The translations under genes and the position numbers were made by a program. A model generated the notes under the pieces. It searched no databases and was not told where the DNA came from. It saw only the letters and a program-made list of their open reading frames with translations. From CAILZL01 sp963748005 (GTDB lineage: Bacteria; Pseudomonadota; Gammaproteobacteria; Steroidobacterales; Steroidobacteraceae): DNA of 64,000 nt. The DNA lies in NCBI GenBank assembly GCA_963748005.1, contig CAVVHH010000002.1:1178001-1242000 (forward strand). Reading direction: 5' to 3'. The number at the start of each line of letters is the position of its first letter. Position 1 is the stretch's first letter. Positions 43,181 through 52,397 of the stretch are shown in pieces.

Positions 43181-43768
43181 TTACTGGGTGAAACTGACCT
43201 TGGGTACGCTGCGCTTCTCAGGCGCTTCGATCTGCAGCAGTTGCGCCGGCAGGAAACTGCCCCAGCCAGCGACGATGCTGTTGGGAAACGTCTCGCGGCT
43301 GTTGTTGTAGAACATCACTGCGTCGTTGTAAGCCTGTCTGGCAAACGCCACCTTGTTTTCGGTGGAGCTCAGTTCCTCATTGAGCTGCATCATGTTCTGG
43401 TTAGCCTTGAGCTCGGGATAGGACTCCGCCAGCGCGAACAGGCGACCCAGCGCGCCGCCCAGTTGCGTTTCCGCGCCCGCCAGTTGCTGCACCGCCGCCG
43501 CATTGCCCGGATCGGCAGCAGCCGTTTTCAGGCCGCTGACAGCAGAATTGCGTGCTGCGATGACCGCTTCCAGGGTTTCGCGCTCATGCTTCATGTAAGC
43601 GCGAGCGGTTTCCACCAGATTGGGTATCAGGTCGTATCGGCGGGTCAGCTGCACATCAATCTGAGCAAACGCATTCTTGTAGGCGTTACGTGCGGTCACC
43701 AGTCCGTTGTAGAGGCCGATGAACCAGGCTACCAATACGACCAGCACTATGACAACGATCCAGGCCAT
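43181..43768 (-). CDS. lemA: LemA family protein
   Basis: 195 residues. One N-terminal transmembrane helix (IVVIVLVVLVAWFIGLYNGLV) is followed by the family core NAYKNAFAQIDVQLTRRYDLIPNLVET, a long helical bundle, and LSSTENKVAFARQAYNDAVM. LemA proteins are membrane-anchored four-helix bundles with the bulk outside the cytoplasm; their exact function is unclear, but genes are often next to M48 proteases, as here. It is the first gene of the lemA-M48 pair. Confidence 0.93.
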   Translation of the reverse strand: MAWIVVIVLVVLVAWFIGLYNGLVTARNAYKNAFAQIDVQLTRRYDLIPNLVETARAYMKHERETLEAVIAARNSAVSGLKTAAADPGNAAAVQQLAGAETQLGGALGRLFALAESYPELKANQNMMQLNEELSSTENKVAFARQAYNDAVMFYNNSRETFPNSIVAGWGSFLPAQLLQIEAPEKRSVPKVSFTQ

Positions 43769-43894
43769 GACTACTCCGAACTGTTACGCCGTCGTTTGAG
43801 TATCGGCACTATCTTACTATGCCAGACGAGTGTATCGGACGATGCTGGCACGCTCAACATGCTGCACGCCGTACCCCTGAGCACAGCGCGCCAG

Positions 43895-44095
43895 TCAGTG
43901 CCGGCCGAACAGCCGCGAAAACCACGAGCTCTTCAGACCATCCACGTTCAGATCATTGACCTCGGGCAACACCAGATCCGACAGATCGATATTCAGCAGG
44001 GTCTCGTCGCGATCTGACAACTGGATGCGCGATTCGGCCTGCGCCACGGCGGGTTCCGGCGGAGCAGAAACAATGGCAGCAGTGGCGGAACGCAT
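43895..44095 (-). CDS. Small protein of unknown function, 66 residues
   Basis: ATG 44095 follows GAGG with about eight bases between, a good ribosome site. The sequence is acidic in the middle (DRDETLLNIDLSDLVLPEVNDL) and ends in WFSRLFGRH, an amphipathic basic-aromatic tail that might touch a membrane or a partner. There is no signal peptide. It sits alone between lemA (same strand, 126 bases downstream) and the divergent YbaY-type lipoprotein gene. The function is unknown, and a chance open frame cannot be ruled out, although codon use resembles its neighbours. Confidence 0.5.
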   Translation of the reverse strand: MRSATAAIVSAPPEPAVAQAESRIQLSDRDETLLNIDLSDLVLPEVNDLNVDGLKSSWFSRLFGRH

Positions 44096-44265
44096 CGAGG
44101 TATCCTCATGGTGGACCAGAGTAGTGAATCCAGCGTATTGGAATCATCCTGCAAGGCACGTGAAGCATTTCACGCCTGACGCGACCGTCAGTTCAGCACA
44201 ATAGTGTTATGTTTTATCCCCCGTCGCCGATCACCTCTGCGCACGTCCAGAACGGAGCAGAACGA

Positions 44266-45069
44266 ATGAAAACCCAGTTCCTGGCTCTCTTCTGCGCTTT
44301 GCTGGCGGTGTTCACAGGCTGCGCACGCAAGCCAGCGACGGCCGTCACGCAGATTACCGGCATCGTCCAGTACCAGGAGCCGATCGAGCTGGAATCCGGC
44401 GCGACGCTCGAGCTGCGGCTGACCGATGTGTCGGGAGAGGATGGCGCAGTTGAGGTGGCAAAGGCCACAGTGACCGACCTGAAGTCACTGCCCTACCAAT
44501 ACGCACTGCCCTACGATGCCGGCAAGATCGATACCAAACACCGCTATACGGTGGATGCCCGCATCTCCACCGGCAACACGCTGCGGTTTGCCACTGACAC
44601 CGCCCATGCCGTGCTCACTCAGGGCAATGGCGCTACGCGCAACATCACAGTGACCACCATTGGCGATAACGCTCCTTCACTGGTGAACGATACGCGCGAT
44701 CGGTCTGGCACCGGCGTGTTTCATGGTGAGTTGCGGCGCGATCGGGAAATCAGCTTGTACAAGGCCGGTGTGCAGGATGGCCACATCATCTGGCTGGAAG
44801 AAGACCGCAGCAACGGTACGCCGCAGGCGCTACATGCGCGCTATGACTTCAAGGGCGCGCTGATCATGCGCTACGATGACAGCACACCCATGGAAATCAG
44901 CTTTGACGATCGTGGTCGTCCCACCAACATCATCAGACATGGCAAGCCGTTGACACCGGGCGAGCAGATCGATGCGGTCAACGCAGTACGCAATCGCGCC
45001 GAACTGCTGCGCAGCCATGCACTGGCTGTCCACGAAGCACAGTCACATCGCCAGGCGACAGGCGGATAA
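44266..45069 (+). CDS. YbaY/YscW-type lipoprotein
   Basis: 267 residues from ATG 44266; the longer frame from 44209 lacks a signal. The lipobox is TGC after FLALFCALLAVF (cysteine near residue 19). Residues about 30-135 fit the YbaY/type III secretion pilotin-like domain: ITGIVQYQEPIELESGATLELRLTDVS-type start, with YQYALPYDAGKID and YTVDARIS. The C-terminal half is a separate charged domain (ISLYKAGVQDGHIIWLEEDR, YDFKGALIMRYDD) that I do not recognise. No type III secretion genes are nearby, so a general envelope role is more likely. It is convergent with the histidine kinase gene. Confidence 0.78.
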   Translation: MKTQFLALFCALLAVFTGCARKPATAVTQITGIVQYQEPIELESGATLELRLTDVSGEDGAVEVAKATVTDLKSLPYQYALPYDAGKIDTKHRYTVDARISTGNTLRFATDTAHAVLTQGNGATRNITVTTIGDNAPSLVNDTRDRSGTGVFHGELRRDREISLYKAGVQDGHIIWLEEDRSNGTPQALHARYDFKGALIMRYDDSTPMEISFDDRGRPTNIIRHGKPLTPGEQIDAVNAVRNRAELLRSHALAVHEAQSHRQATGG

Positions 45070-45107
45070 GTATGGTGCTGTATCTGCAGGCGTTCGTTAC
45101 ACGCCCA

Positions 45108-46496
45108 TCACGCAGTGGCCGCAGCGGGTTTTAACGGCACACGCAGCGTAACGAGCAAGCCCCCGTCAGCTGCGTTACGCGCTTCGACCTGGCCCTGATG
45201 CGCACTGATAACCCGGGCAGTGATGGCCAAGCCCAGACCATAACCCCCCGTATCGCGCTCGCGTGCCTGCTGGTGCACGCGATAGAAAGGTTCAAACAGG
45301 CGCGACAACTCAGCCTCCGGGACGCCCGGACCATGATCACGCACCACCAGCACGGCCGTATCGTTCTGTTGCGTCAGCGTCAACTCGACCGCGGTGCCAT
45401 CCGCAGTGAAACGCACGGCGTTGCGCACCACATTCTCGATGGCGCTGCGCAGCAGTTCCTCGTCAGCTTCGATACTGACCTCGCCCGGATACGTGAAGCT
45501 CACCTGCTTGCCCTGCTCAGTGGCTTCAAGGCGCGCGTCTTCCGCAACGTCGGCGACCAGATTGGCATAGTCAAACTTGTCACGATGCAGGTTTGGCTGC
45601 GTGGCATTCAGGCGCGCCAGGCGCAGAATCTCGCCGATAAGCTCGTCAAGTCGCTCGGCTTCGCGCTCAATTCGGTCGTGTTCGCGATCGAGATTGGCGC
45701 CTTCGCGACGCGCCAGTCCCAGCGCCAGCCGCAGACGTGCAAGGGGTGTGCGTAATTCATGCGATACATCGCGCAACAACACTTCCTTGGAATCAATCAG
45801 GCTGCGCAGCCGATCCGCCATCTGGTCAAAATCATGCGCCAGCACTGCAAGTTCATCCTTGCGTGAAGCAAACTCGTCACCCACCCGGGCATCCAGGTTA
45901 CCGTCAGCCAGTGCGCGCGCGCTGGCCTGCAACCGTTCAACCGGCCGGGTCACGCTGCGTGCCAGGTACCAGCAGATCGAGCCGCTGATACCCATGGCGA
46001 TGAGCAACAACAGCGCCTGGATATCGGGCGTACCCAGCACCGACGGCGACCATGCCGGCGCCTGAGCAAAAAACAGTGTGTAGACGGAGCCATCCAGTGC
46101 GGTGACCTGTGGCGCGCTGCGCAGAGGATCGCCCCCGGGTGGCCCACCGCGCTTGGCCGGCCCCTTGAGAAACCCCTCACGCGCCATGTTGTGGACCCGC
46201 CGCTTCATGAAATCGGGCATGGGGCCCTTGGTAACGGGCTTGCCGGCGGCGTCGACTACAAACACATCCAGACCCGGATGCTCTCTCTGGATCTTTCCGG
46301 CCCACTTTCTCAAGTCATCCAGACCGCCCTCGCGCAAACGTTGCTCGGCCGAGCTAGCCAGCTCACTGGGCACCATGCTTTGAAACTCGGCGGTCCGCTT
46401 CCAGACAAAAGTGGCTGCCACGCCCACGCTGCCCGCCAGGATCAGACCCATGGCCAGCCAGAAGTACAGAAAGATGCGGGCGAACAGACTTTTCAC
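45108..46496 (-). CDS. Sensor histidine kinase, CpxA-like
   Basis: 462 residues: transmembrane span 1 (residues about 8-30), a periplasmic sensor of about 125 residues with a Pro/Gly-rich piece (KRGGPPGGDP), span 2 (about 157-180), a HAMP domain, and the phospho-acceptor His246 in RDVSHELRTPLARLRL. The ATPase domain has the N box (IENVVRNAVRFT), G1 (DHGPGVP) and G2 (GGYGLGLAI). The architecture and motif context resemble CpxA. Its start overlaps the stop of the response regulator by four bases, so the two form one operon with regulator first. The signal is unknown. Confidence 0.9.
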   Translation of the reverse strand: MKSLFARIFLYFWLAMGLILAGSVGVAATFVWKRTAEFQSMVPSELASSAEQRLREGGLDDLRKWAGKIQREHPGLDVFVVDAAGKPVTKGPMPDFMKRRVHNMAREGFLKGPAKRGGPPGGDPLRSAPQVTALDGSVYTLFFAQAPAWSPSVLGTPDIQALLLLIAMGISGSICWYLARSVTRPVERLQASARALADGNLDARVGDEFASRKDELAVLAHDFDQMADRLRSLIDSKEVLLRDVSHELRTPLARLRLALGLARREGANLDREHDRIEREAERLDELIGEILRLARLNATQPNLHRDKFDYANLVADVAEDARLEATEQGKQVSFTYPGEVSIEADEELLRSAIENVVRNAVRFTADGTAVELTLTQQNDTAVLVVRDHGPGVPEAELSRLFEPFYRVHQQARERDTGGYGLGLAITARVISAHQGQVEARNAADGGLLVTLRVPLKPAAATA

Positions 46497-47206
46497 TCGC
46501 GCTCCTCGCCTTGCGCAGTCAACACATAACCAGTGCCACGAATGCTGCGTATTTCCGGCAGGCCGGGCACACCCAGACCCAGCTTGCGACGCAGATTACT
46601 GACATGGGTATCGATACTGCGGTCGTAAGGCGTCAGCTTGCGGCCCAGCACCCGTTCGGTCAGCGCATCGCGCGACTGTACCTGGCCGGGTGCGCGCATC
46701 AGCATTTCCAGCACACGAAACTCGGTGCCGGTCAACCGGATCTGCTTGCCGTCCAGCGCGACACCGAAGGTCGCCGGATCGAGGCGCAGCTGCCCGATCG
46801 ATACCGGCGGCGAAGGTCCGCCCGGATCACGGGTAGTAAAGCGGCGCAATACCGCGCGAATGCGCGCCACCAGTTCGCGCGGATTGAACGGCTTGGCCAG
46901 ATAGTCGTCGGCACCCAGCTCCAGACCGACGATACGATCCACGTCGGTGCCATGCGCAGTGAGCATGATCACTGGCACCGACAGCGTCTGGCGCAGATTG
47001 CGCAGCACATCAAAACCATTCAGGGACGGCAACATCACGTCCAGAATGACCAGATCGTACTTGTTGGCATTCAGACGATTCAGCGCCGTGCTGCCGTCGT
47101 GCGCGACGGTGGTGTTGAAACCTTCCGCGCCCAGATACTCGGTCAGCATCTGTGCCAGCTCGCGATCATCATCAACGATCAGCACCGATAAAGAGTTATT
47201 GCTCAT
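46493..47206 (-). CDS. OmpR-family response regulator, CpxR-like
   Basis: 237 residues from ATG 47206 (MSNNSLSVLIVDDDREL). Receiver domain: the acidic pair DDD at residues 12-14, phospho-site Asp56 in VILDVMLP, Thr in MLTAHG and Lys in LAKPFNPREL. The winged-helix effector follows (LTGTEFRVLEMLMRAPGQVQSRDAL, YDRSIDTHVSNLRRKLG). The order regulator-kinase with a four-base overlap is like cpxRA. The 193-base region upstream should hold the promoter; it has an inverted repeat at 47320-47337. Confidence 0.92.
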   Translation of the reverse strand: MSNNSLSVLIVDDDRELAQMLTEYLGAEGFNTTVAHDGSTALNRLNANKYDLVILDVMLPSLNGFDVLRNLRQTLSVPVIMLTAHGTDVDRIVGLELGADDYLAKPFNPRELVARIRAVLRRFTTRDPGGPSPPVSIGQLRLDPATFGVALDGKQIRLTGTEFRVLEMLMRAPGQVQSRDALTERVLGRKLTPYDRSIDTHVSNLRRKLGLGVPGLPEIRSIRGTGYVLTAQGEERE

Positions 47207-47319
47207 GATTTTCCGCTCTGCGAAATATGAAGGCTCTGGCACTACCTTGAAACAAGCTGCCGCCCTAGTGGGGCATTTGACCCCCTTAAGCTCCCCACGC
47301 CAACTGCCTTGTCATGTAC

Positions 47320-47337
47320 TTTGCGGCAATTGGCAAA
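47320..47337. promoter_or_regulatory. Inverted repeat upstream of the two-component operon
   Basis: TTTGC (47320-47324), eight bases centred on CAATTG, GCAAA (47333-47337). It lies about 115 bases upstream of the regulator start and in the gap after the rhomboid gene. It might be a regulator site. A direct-repeat CpxR box (GTAAA twice) was looked for and not found. Confidence 0.3.
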
Positions 47338-47399
47338 TCTTTACATCCCCGACCCAAACCCGACAAACAGGGCTGACATGGGCAGACGTTTTCAGGGAT

Positions 47400-47990
47400 T
47401 CATTCTATTCGATGCGCCGCCCGCCAGTAGTTGAGCAGCAAGAAACCGCCCAGCATGCCACCCAGGTGCGCAAAATGCGCCACGCCCTGCATGGTGCCGA
47501 ATACGCCCATGGCCAGTTCGATCAGACCGTACAGCGTCACGAACACCCAGGCCTTCATGGGAATGGGCGGAATCAGCAACAAAATGCGACGTTGTGGAAA
47601 GAACATGCCGAACGCGAGCAGCAGGCCGAACACACCACCCGATGCGCCCACCGTGGGCACCAGCAGCCCACCCATCAGATGCGTCACGAACAAATGCATC
47701 ACTGCAGCGCCGACCACACTGACAAAGTAATAGATCAGATAGCGTTGCGCGCCCAGCACGCGCTCGATCTCGGAACCAAACATGTACAGCGCAAACATGT
47801 TGAAGAACAGATGCGCCATATCACCGTGCAGAAAACCATAGCTGACCAGCTGCCAGACATGAAACAACGGCGTATCCCAAGGCCACAAGGCGAAACGGTA
47901 CAGAATCTCGTCGCCGCTGAGTGACTGGATGATAAACGCGCCCACATTGGCAAAGATCAGCGTGCGGGTAATGGGTGACAGGGGATTCAT
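47400..47990 (-). CDS. Rhomboid-family intramembrane serine protease
   Basis: 196 residues from ATG 47990 (MNPLSPITRTLIFANVG). Six membrane spans. The catalytic serine is Ser118 in VGASGGVFG and the histidine is His175 in AHFAHLGGMLGG; HGDMAHLFFNM carries the conserved His60 and Asn64 of the oxyanion site. It cleaves transmembrane helices of substrates within the inner membrane. The open frame reaches 48023, overlapping the following oxidoreductase gene, but the internal ATG is the family start. It lies 13 bases after the FAD/Fe-S gene and is probably co-transcribed with it. Confidence 0.92.
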   Translation of the reverse strand: MNPLSPITRTLIFANVGAFIIQSLSGDEILYRFALWPWDTPLFHVWQLVSYGFLHGDMAHLFFNMFALYMFGSEIERVLGAQRYLIYYFVSVVGAAVMHLFVTHLMGGLLVPTVGASGGVFGLLLAFGMFFPQRRILLLIPPIPMKAWVFVTLYGLIELAMGVFGTMQGVAHFAHLGGMLGGFLLLNYWRAAHRIE

Positions 47991-48003
47991 CTGATTCTTA
48001 TAG

Positions 48004-51000
48004 TTACACCAGCACTCGCTCAATGCCGCCGCTGTTGGCGCGCTGCACGTACTCGGGCAACCAGTTCTCGCCCAGCACGTGTTTGGCGATTTCCACCACG
48101 ATGTAATCGGCTTCGGTGGTGGAATCTTCGTTATAGCGTTTCAACCCCTGCAGACAGGACGGACAGGAGGTCAGAATCTTCACCTCGCCGGTAAAGCCGT
48201 CGCCGCGAATCCTGTCCGCGCCGGCACGCATTTCCTGCTCCTTGCGGAACCGCACCTGCGTGGAAATATCCGGACGCGAAATCGCCAGCGTGCCCGACTC
48301 GCCGCAGCAACGATCGTTTTTCTCGATCTTGCCATTGAGCTTGTCGTTCATCAGCGAGTTGACCACCTTGAGCGGATCGTAGCTTTTCATCGGCGTGTGG
48401 CAGGGATCGTGATACATGTAGCGCGTACCGGTGACACCCTCCAGATGCACGCCCTTTTCCATCAGATATTCGTGAATATCGATGATGCGGCAGCCCGGGA
48501 AGATTTCCTCAAACTTGTAATCCTGCAACTGGTCGTAGCAGGTACCGCAACTGACCACCACGGTTTGAATATCCAGGTAGTTGAGCGTATTGGCGACGCG
48601 ATGGAACAGCACACGATTGTCGGTAACGATCTTGTCCGCCTTGTCCGACTGGCCCGAACCACGTTGCGGATAGCCGCAGCACAAATAACCCGGCGGCAAC
48701 ACCGTCTGCACGCCCACGTGCCAGAGCATGGCCTGCGTCGCCAGACCGACCTGCGAGAACAGACGTTCTGAGCCGCAACCCGGGAAGTAGAACACGGCTT
48801 CGTTTTCGGCCGAACCGCGCCTGGGGTCACGAATGATGGGCACGTAGTTGCTGTCTTCAATGTCGAGCAGGGCACGCGCAGTACGCTTGGGCAGGTTGCC
48901 CGGCATCTTCTTGTTGATGAAGTGAATGACCTGTTCCGTGACCTTGGGCTTGCCACCGGTGGTGGCCGGTGGACGTTTGGTCTGTGTTTTGGCGAACACA
49001 CTCAACACGGTATTACCGAGGCGCTGCGCCTTGTAACCCCAATCAATCATCACCTTGCGCGTGAGCTTGATGGTCTCGGGATTGGTGGCATTCAGGAACA
49101 GCATCGACGCTGCGGTACCGGGATTGAAACGCTTCTTGCCCATGCGCCGCAGCAGATCGCGCATCGCCATCGAGACATCGCCGAAGTCGATGTCCACCGG
49201 GCACGGCGTTTCGCACTTGTGGCACACGGTGCAGTGATCAGCCACATCGCTGAATTCATCCCAGTGCTGGATCGACACACCGCGACGGGTCTGTTCTTCG
49301 TACAGGAAGGCTTCGATCAACAACGAGGTCGCCAGAATCTTGTTGCGCGGCGAGTACAGCAGATTCGCGCGCGGCGAATGCGTGGCGCACACCGGCTTGC
49401 ACTTGCCGCAGCGAAGACAATCCTTGATGGCGTCCGAAATCGAACTGATATCGGACTGCTGCATGATGAGCGATTCATGGCCCAACAGATTGAAGCTGGG
49501 CGTATAGGCGAAGCGCAGATCCGCACCGGGCAACAGCTTGCCTTTGTTGAAGCGACCTTCGGGATCGACGCGGTGTTTGTAGCCGCGAAACTCGGCAGTT
49601 TCATCATCGGTAAGGAATTCCAGCTTGGTAATGCCGATGCCATGCTCACCGGAGATAACGCCATCCAGCGAACGTGCAATGCCCATGATACGTTCCACCG
49701 CATGCGTTGCGGTCTTGAGCATTTCATAGTTGTCGGAGTTCACCGGAATGTTGGTATGCACATTGCCGTCACCGGCATGCATGTGCAGCGCCACCCACAC
49801 GCGGCCACGCAACACGCGCTTGTGAACCTCCTGACATTCATTCAGCACCGGCACGAACACCGCGCCGGAGAAAATGTGCCGCAACTGATTGCGTACTTCC
49901 TGCTTCCAGCTGATGCGGATGCTGCGATCCTGAATCATGTCGAAGATGCGCAGGGTATTATCGACCGCCAGACGCTGCTCAAAATCCTTGAGCAGGGCCT
50001 CGTAACCCAGTGAGCCCAGCATGGGCAGCGCCTCGCCCAGTGGCTGATCGAGATGCTGTTCCAGATAGTGCCAGCGCTTGCGCACATGGCCCAGCAATGC
50101 GATTGCTTCATTGGGGCGGTCGCCCAGCATCTCCGAGGCCGGCAGACGATTGAGCTCGGGATCGTCGGTAGCCGCCAGCTTGAGTTCACCGCTCAGATAA
50201 GTTTGCAGCTCGTCCAGCAGCTCCAGCTTGTTCTTGAACGACAGTTCGATGTTGATGCGTTCAATGGCATCGGTGTACTCCCCCATGCGCGGCAGAGGAA
50301 TCACCACGTCTTCGTTGATCTTGAAGGCGTTGGTATGTTTGGCGATGGCGGCGGTGCGTGAACGATCCACCCAGAACTTCTTGCGCGCATCGGCGTTCAC
50401 GGCAATGAAGCCTTCTGCGCCACGCACATTGGTGATGCGCACCACTTCCGAGGTGGCCAGCGCAACTGCGTTTTCGTCATCACCGACGATGTCACCCAGC
50501 AGCACCATCTTGGGCAGCGTGCCACGCTTGGACTTGGTGGTGTAACCCACGGCTCTGAGGTAACGCTCGTCCAGATGCTCCAGGCCGGCCAGCAGTACAC
50601 CGGTACGCTGCTGCCCATCGTTTTTAGTCAAACCGTCGATGTAATCCTTGATTTCAACAATGGACGGCACAGCCAGACGCGCCTGACCGAAGAATTCCAG
50701 ACAGAAAGTGCGCACATGCCTGGGCATGCGATGCACCACCCAGCGCGCCGAGGTGATCAGGCCGTCGCAGCCTTCTTTCTGCACCCCGGGCAGGCCACCC
50801 AGGAATTTGTCGGTCACATCCTTGCCCAGGCCCACCTTGCGGAACTGACTGCCCTTGATATCCAGACGTTGCGTACGCAGGGTGCGCGCACGATCCGGAT
50901 GCTCACGACCGTCCTTCCAGGTCAGCTCGAAACTGGCGACTTCAACGTCGTGGATCTTGCCGAGGTTGTGACCGATGCGCTCCACCTCCAGCCAGTTGCC

Positions 51001-51993
51001 TTCGGGATCAACCATGCGCCACCAGGCGAGGTTGTCCACCGCAGTGCCCCACAGCACAGCTTTCTTGCCGCCGGCATTCATGGCCACGTTGCCGCCGACA
51101 CAGGAGGCATCCGCTGAAGTCGGATCCACCGCAAACACATAGCCAGCGCGTTCAGCCGCTTCCGCTACGCGTCGTGTGACCACGCCCGCTTCAGTGAAGA
51201 TGGTAGGTACAGGATTAGGCACATCCGGCAGGCGGGTCTGTTCCACCGGCATGATGGTTTCCAGCTTTTCGGTGTTGATGACGGCCGAGAACGGCGTCAG
51301 CGGAATCGCGCCACCGGTATAGCCAGTGCCGCCGCCACGCGGGATCACTGTCAGCCCCAGCTCAAAACAGCTACGCACCAGCTGCGGAATCTCGGCTTCG
51401 GTATCCGGCATCAGCACGACAAAGGGAAACTCCACACGCCAGTCGGTGGCATCGGTCACATGCGAGGTGCGTGCGTAGGCGTCGAAGCACACATTGTCCT
51501 TGTGCGTGTGCCGGGTGAGCAGCTTGCGGGCGCGGGCGCGCAATTGTTCGGTCTCGTTGAATCCTGTTTCAAAGCGCTGCACAGCAGTGCGTGCCGCCGC
51601 CAGCAATTCACCCACCTTGCGGTCGCGCTCCAGATCTTCCCGGTCGCGGCGCTTGTCGATTTCGCCCAGACGATGGTTCAGCGCTTCGATGAGCAGGGTG
51701 CGGCGCTTGGGATTGTCCAGCAAGTCGTCCTGGAGGTAGGGATTGCGCTGCACCACCCAAATATCTCCCAGCACCTCGTACAGCATGCGCGCCGAACGGC
51801 CGGTACGGCGTTCTTCACGCAGCTCGTGCAACACCTCCCACAGCGGCTCGCCCAGCAGGCGGATGACGATTTCGCGATCAGAAAACGAGGTGTAGTTATA
51901 GGGAATCTCGCGCAGCCGGGCATGCGGCTCAAAATTCACGCGGACCGGCTCTAACTCATTGTCTTCAAAGGGTAACGGCAGGGAAGCGTTCAT
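48004..51993 (-). CDS. Large FAD-binding oxidoreductase with Fe-S and CCG domains (DUF3683 type)
   Basis: 1329 residues. An N-terminal DUF3683-like region (to about 180) is followed by the FAD-binding-4 domain with PRGGGTGYTGGAIP near residue 218, and the FAD-oxidase C-terminal domain to about 820. Two 4Fe-4S motifs follow near residues 857 (CLRCGKCKPVC) and 923 (CTVCHKCETPCP). From about 1070 come two cysteine-rich CCG-type domains (FYFPGCGSERL, CCGYPQRG, CGTCYDQL, then HDPCHTP, CCGESG, CPSCLQGL). This is a fusion of glycolate/D-lactate dehydrogenase-like subunits, so a 2-hydroxyacid substrate with electrons passed to quinone or an Fe-S partner is likely. The substrate is not known. Confidence 0.92.
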   Translation of the reverse strand: MNASLPLPFEDNELEPVRVNFEPHARLREIPYNYTSFSDREIVIRLLGEPLWEVLHELREERRTGRSARMLYEVLGDIWVVQRNPYLQDDLLDNPKRRTLLIEALNHRLGEIDKRRDREDLERDRKVGELLAAARTAVQRFETGFNETEQLRARARKLLTRHTHKDNVCFDAYARTSHVTDATDWRVEFPFVVLMPDTEAEIPQLVRSCFELGLTVIPRGGGTGYTGGAIPLTPFSAVINTEKLETIMPVEQTRLPDVPNPVPTIFTEAGVVTRRVAEAAERAGYVFAVDPTSADASCVGGNVAMNAGGKKAVLWGTAVDNLAWWRMVDPEGNWLEVERIGHNLGKIHDVEVASFELTWKDGREHPDRARTLRTQRLDIKGSQFRKVGLGKDVTDKFLGGLPGVQKEGCDGLITSARWVVHRMPRHVRTFCLEFFGQARLAVPSIVEIKDYIDGLTKNDGQQRTGVLLAGLEHLDERYLRAVGYTTKSKRGTLPKMVLLGDIVGDDENAVALATSEVVRITNVRGAEGFIAVNADARKKFWVDRSRTAAIAKHTNAFKINEDVVIPLPRMGEYTDAIERINIELSFKNKLELLDELQTYLSGELKLAATDDPELNRLPASEMLGDRPNEAIALLGHVRKRWHYLEQHLDQPLGEALPMLGSLGYEALLKDFEQRLAVDNTLRIFDMIQDRSIRISWKQEVRNQLRHIFSGAVFVPVLNECQEVHKRVLRGRVWVALHMHAGDGNVHTNIPVNSDNYEMLKTATHAVERIMGIARSLDGVISGEHGIGITKLEFLTDDETAEFRGYKHRVDPEGRFNKGKLLPGADLRFAYTPSFNLLGHESLIMQQSDISSISDAIKDCLRCGKCKPVCATHSPRANLLYSPRNKILATSLLIEAFLYEEQTRRGVSIQHWDEFSDVADHCTVCHKCETPCPVDIDFGDVSMAMRDLLRRMGKKRFNPGTAASMLFLNATNPETIKLTRKVMIDWGYKAQRLGNTVLSVFAKTQTKRPPATTGGKPKVTEQVIHFINKKMPGNLPKRTARALLDIEDSNYVPIIRDPRRGSAENEAVFYFPGCGSERLFSQVGLATQAMLWHVGVQTVLPPGYLCCGYPQRGSGQSDKADKIVTDNRVLFHRVANTLNYLDIQTVVVSCGTCYDQLQDYKFEEIFPGCRIIDIHEYLMEKGVHLEGVTGTRYMYHDPCHTPMKSYDPLKVVNSLMNDKLNGKIEKNDRCCGESGTLAISRPDISTQVRFRKEQEMRAGADRIRGDGFTGEVKILTSCPSCLQGLKRYNEDSTTEADYIVVEIAKHVLGENWLPEYVQRANSGGIERVLV

Positions 51994-52143
51994 CTAAGCG
52001 GGGTAACCAAGGGGCTGATTGGGCGGCCATTGTAAACGCTGCGGGGGTGGGATGGGGCGGAGCAACCAGGCTTACGCTCTGTTTTCTCCTGACCATGTTT
52101 GCTCACGCGGGTGAGCCGGCTTTCACGGATTGCTAGTAGCGGC

Positions 52144-52180
52144 TTAACATCCCCAAAGAGCGGCGGCTATACTTAGCCCA
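52144..52180 (+). promoter_or_regulatory. Strong promoter giving a leaderless hicB transcript
   Basis: TTAACA (52144-52149), 18-base spacer, TATACT (52168-52173): both hexamers are near consensus. Transcription would begin about seven bases after the -10 box, that is at or next to the A of the hicB ATG (52180). No Shine-Dalgarno sequence precedes the ATG, which agrees with leaderless translation. Confidence 0.65.
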
Positions 52181-52386
52181 TGAGTGAAATCATCTTCTTG
52201 GTAGAAGAGGCCATCGATGGCGGGTACACCGCCAAGGCACTGGGCTCACCGATTTTCACGGAGGCTGACTCCATCGACAAACTGCACGCCAGTGTGCGTG
52301 ATGCCGTGCAATGCCACTTTGACCATGGCAAGGCGCCGCAAGTCATTCGCCTGCACTTTGTCCGTGATGAAGTGATCGCCCTGTAA
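52180..52386 (+). CDS. hicB: HicB-like antitoxin
   Basis: 68 residues. SEIIFLVEEAIDGGYTAKALG and VIRLHFVRDEVIAL are diagnostic of the short HicB-like family that always precedes hicA. It would bind and block the HicA RNase; longer HicB proteins carry a C-terminal DNA-binding domain, which is absent here, so autoregulation by HicB alone is doubtful. hicA starts 11 bases downstream. The promoter hexamers lie directly upstream, without room for a ribosome site. Confidence 0.88.
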   Translation: MSEIIFLVEEAIDGGYTAKALGSPIFTEADSIDKLHASVRDAVQCHFDHGKAPQVIRLHFVRDEVIAL

Positions 52387-52397
52387 TCTACGAAATC

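Noticed and set aside
47207..47399. Possible CpxR box upstream of the Cpx-like regulator
   Set aside because: One GTAAA is present, but no second GTAAA at five-base spacing, so autoregulation through a standard box is not supported.
48922..50013. 363-residue plus-strand open frame
   Set aside because: Antisense to the FAD/Fe-S oxidoreductase and dominated by H, Q and R; no ribosome site or domain.
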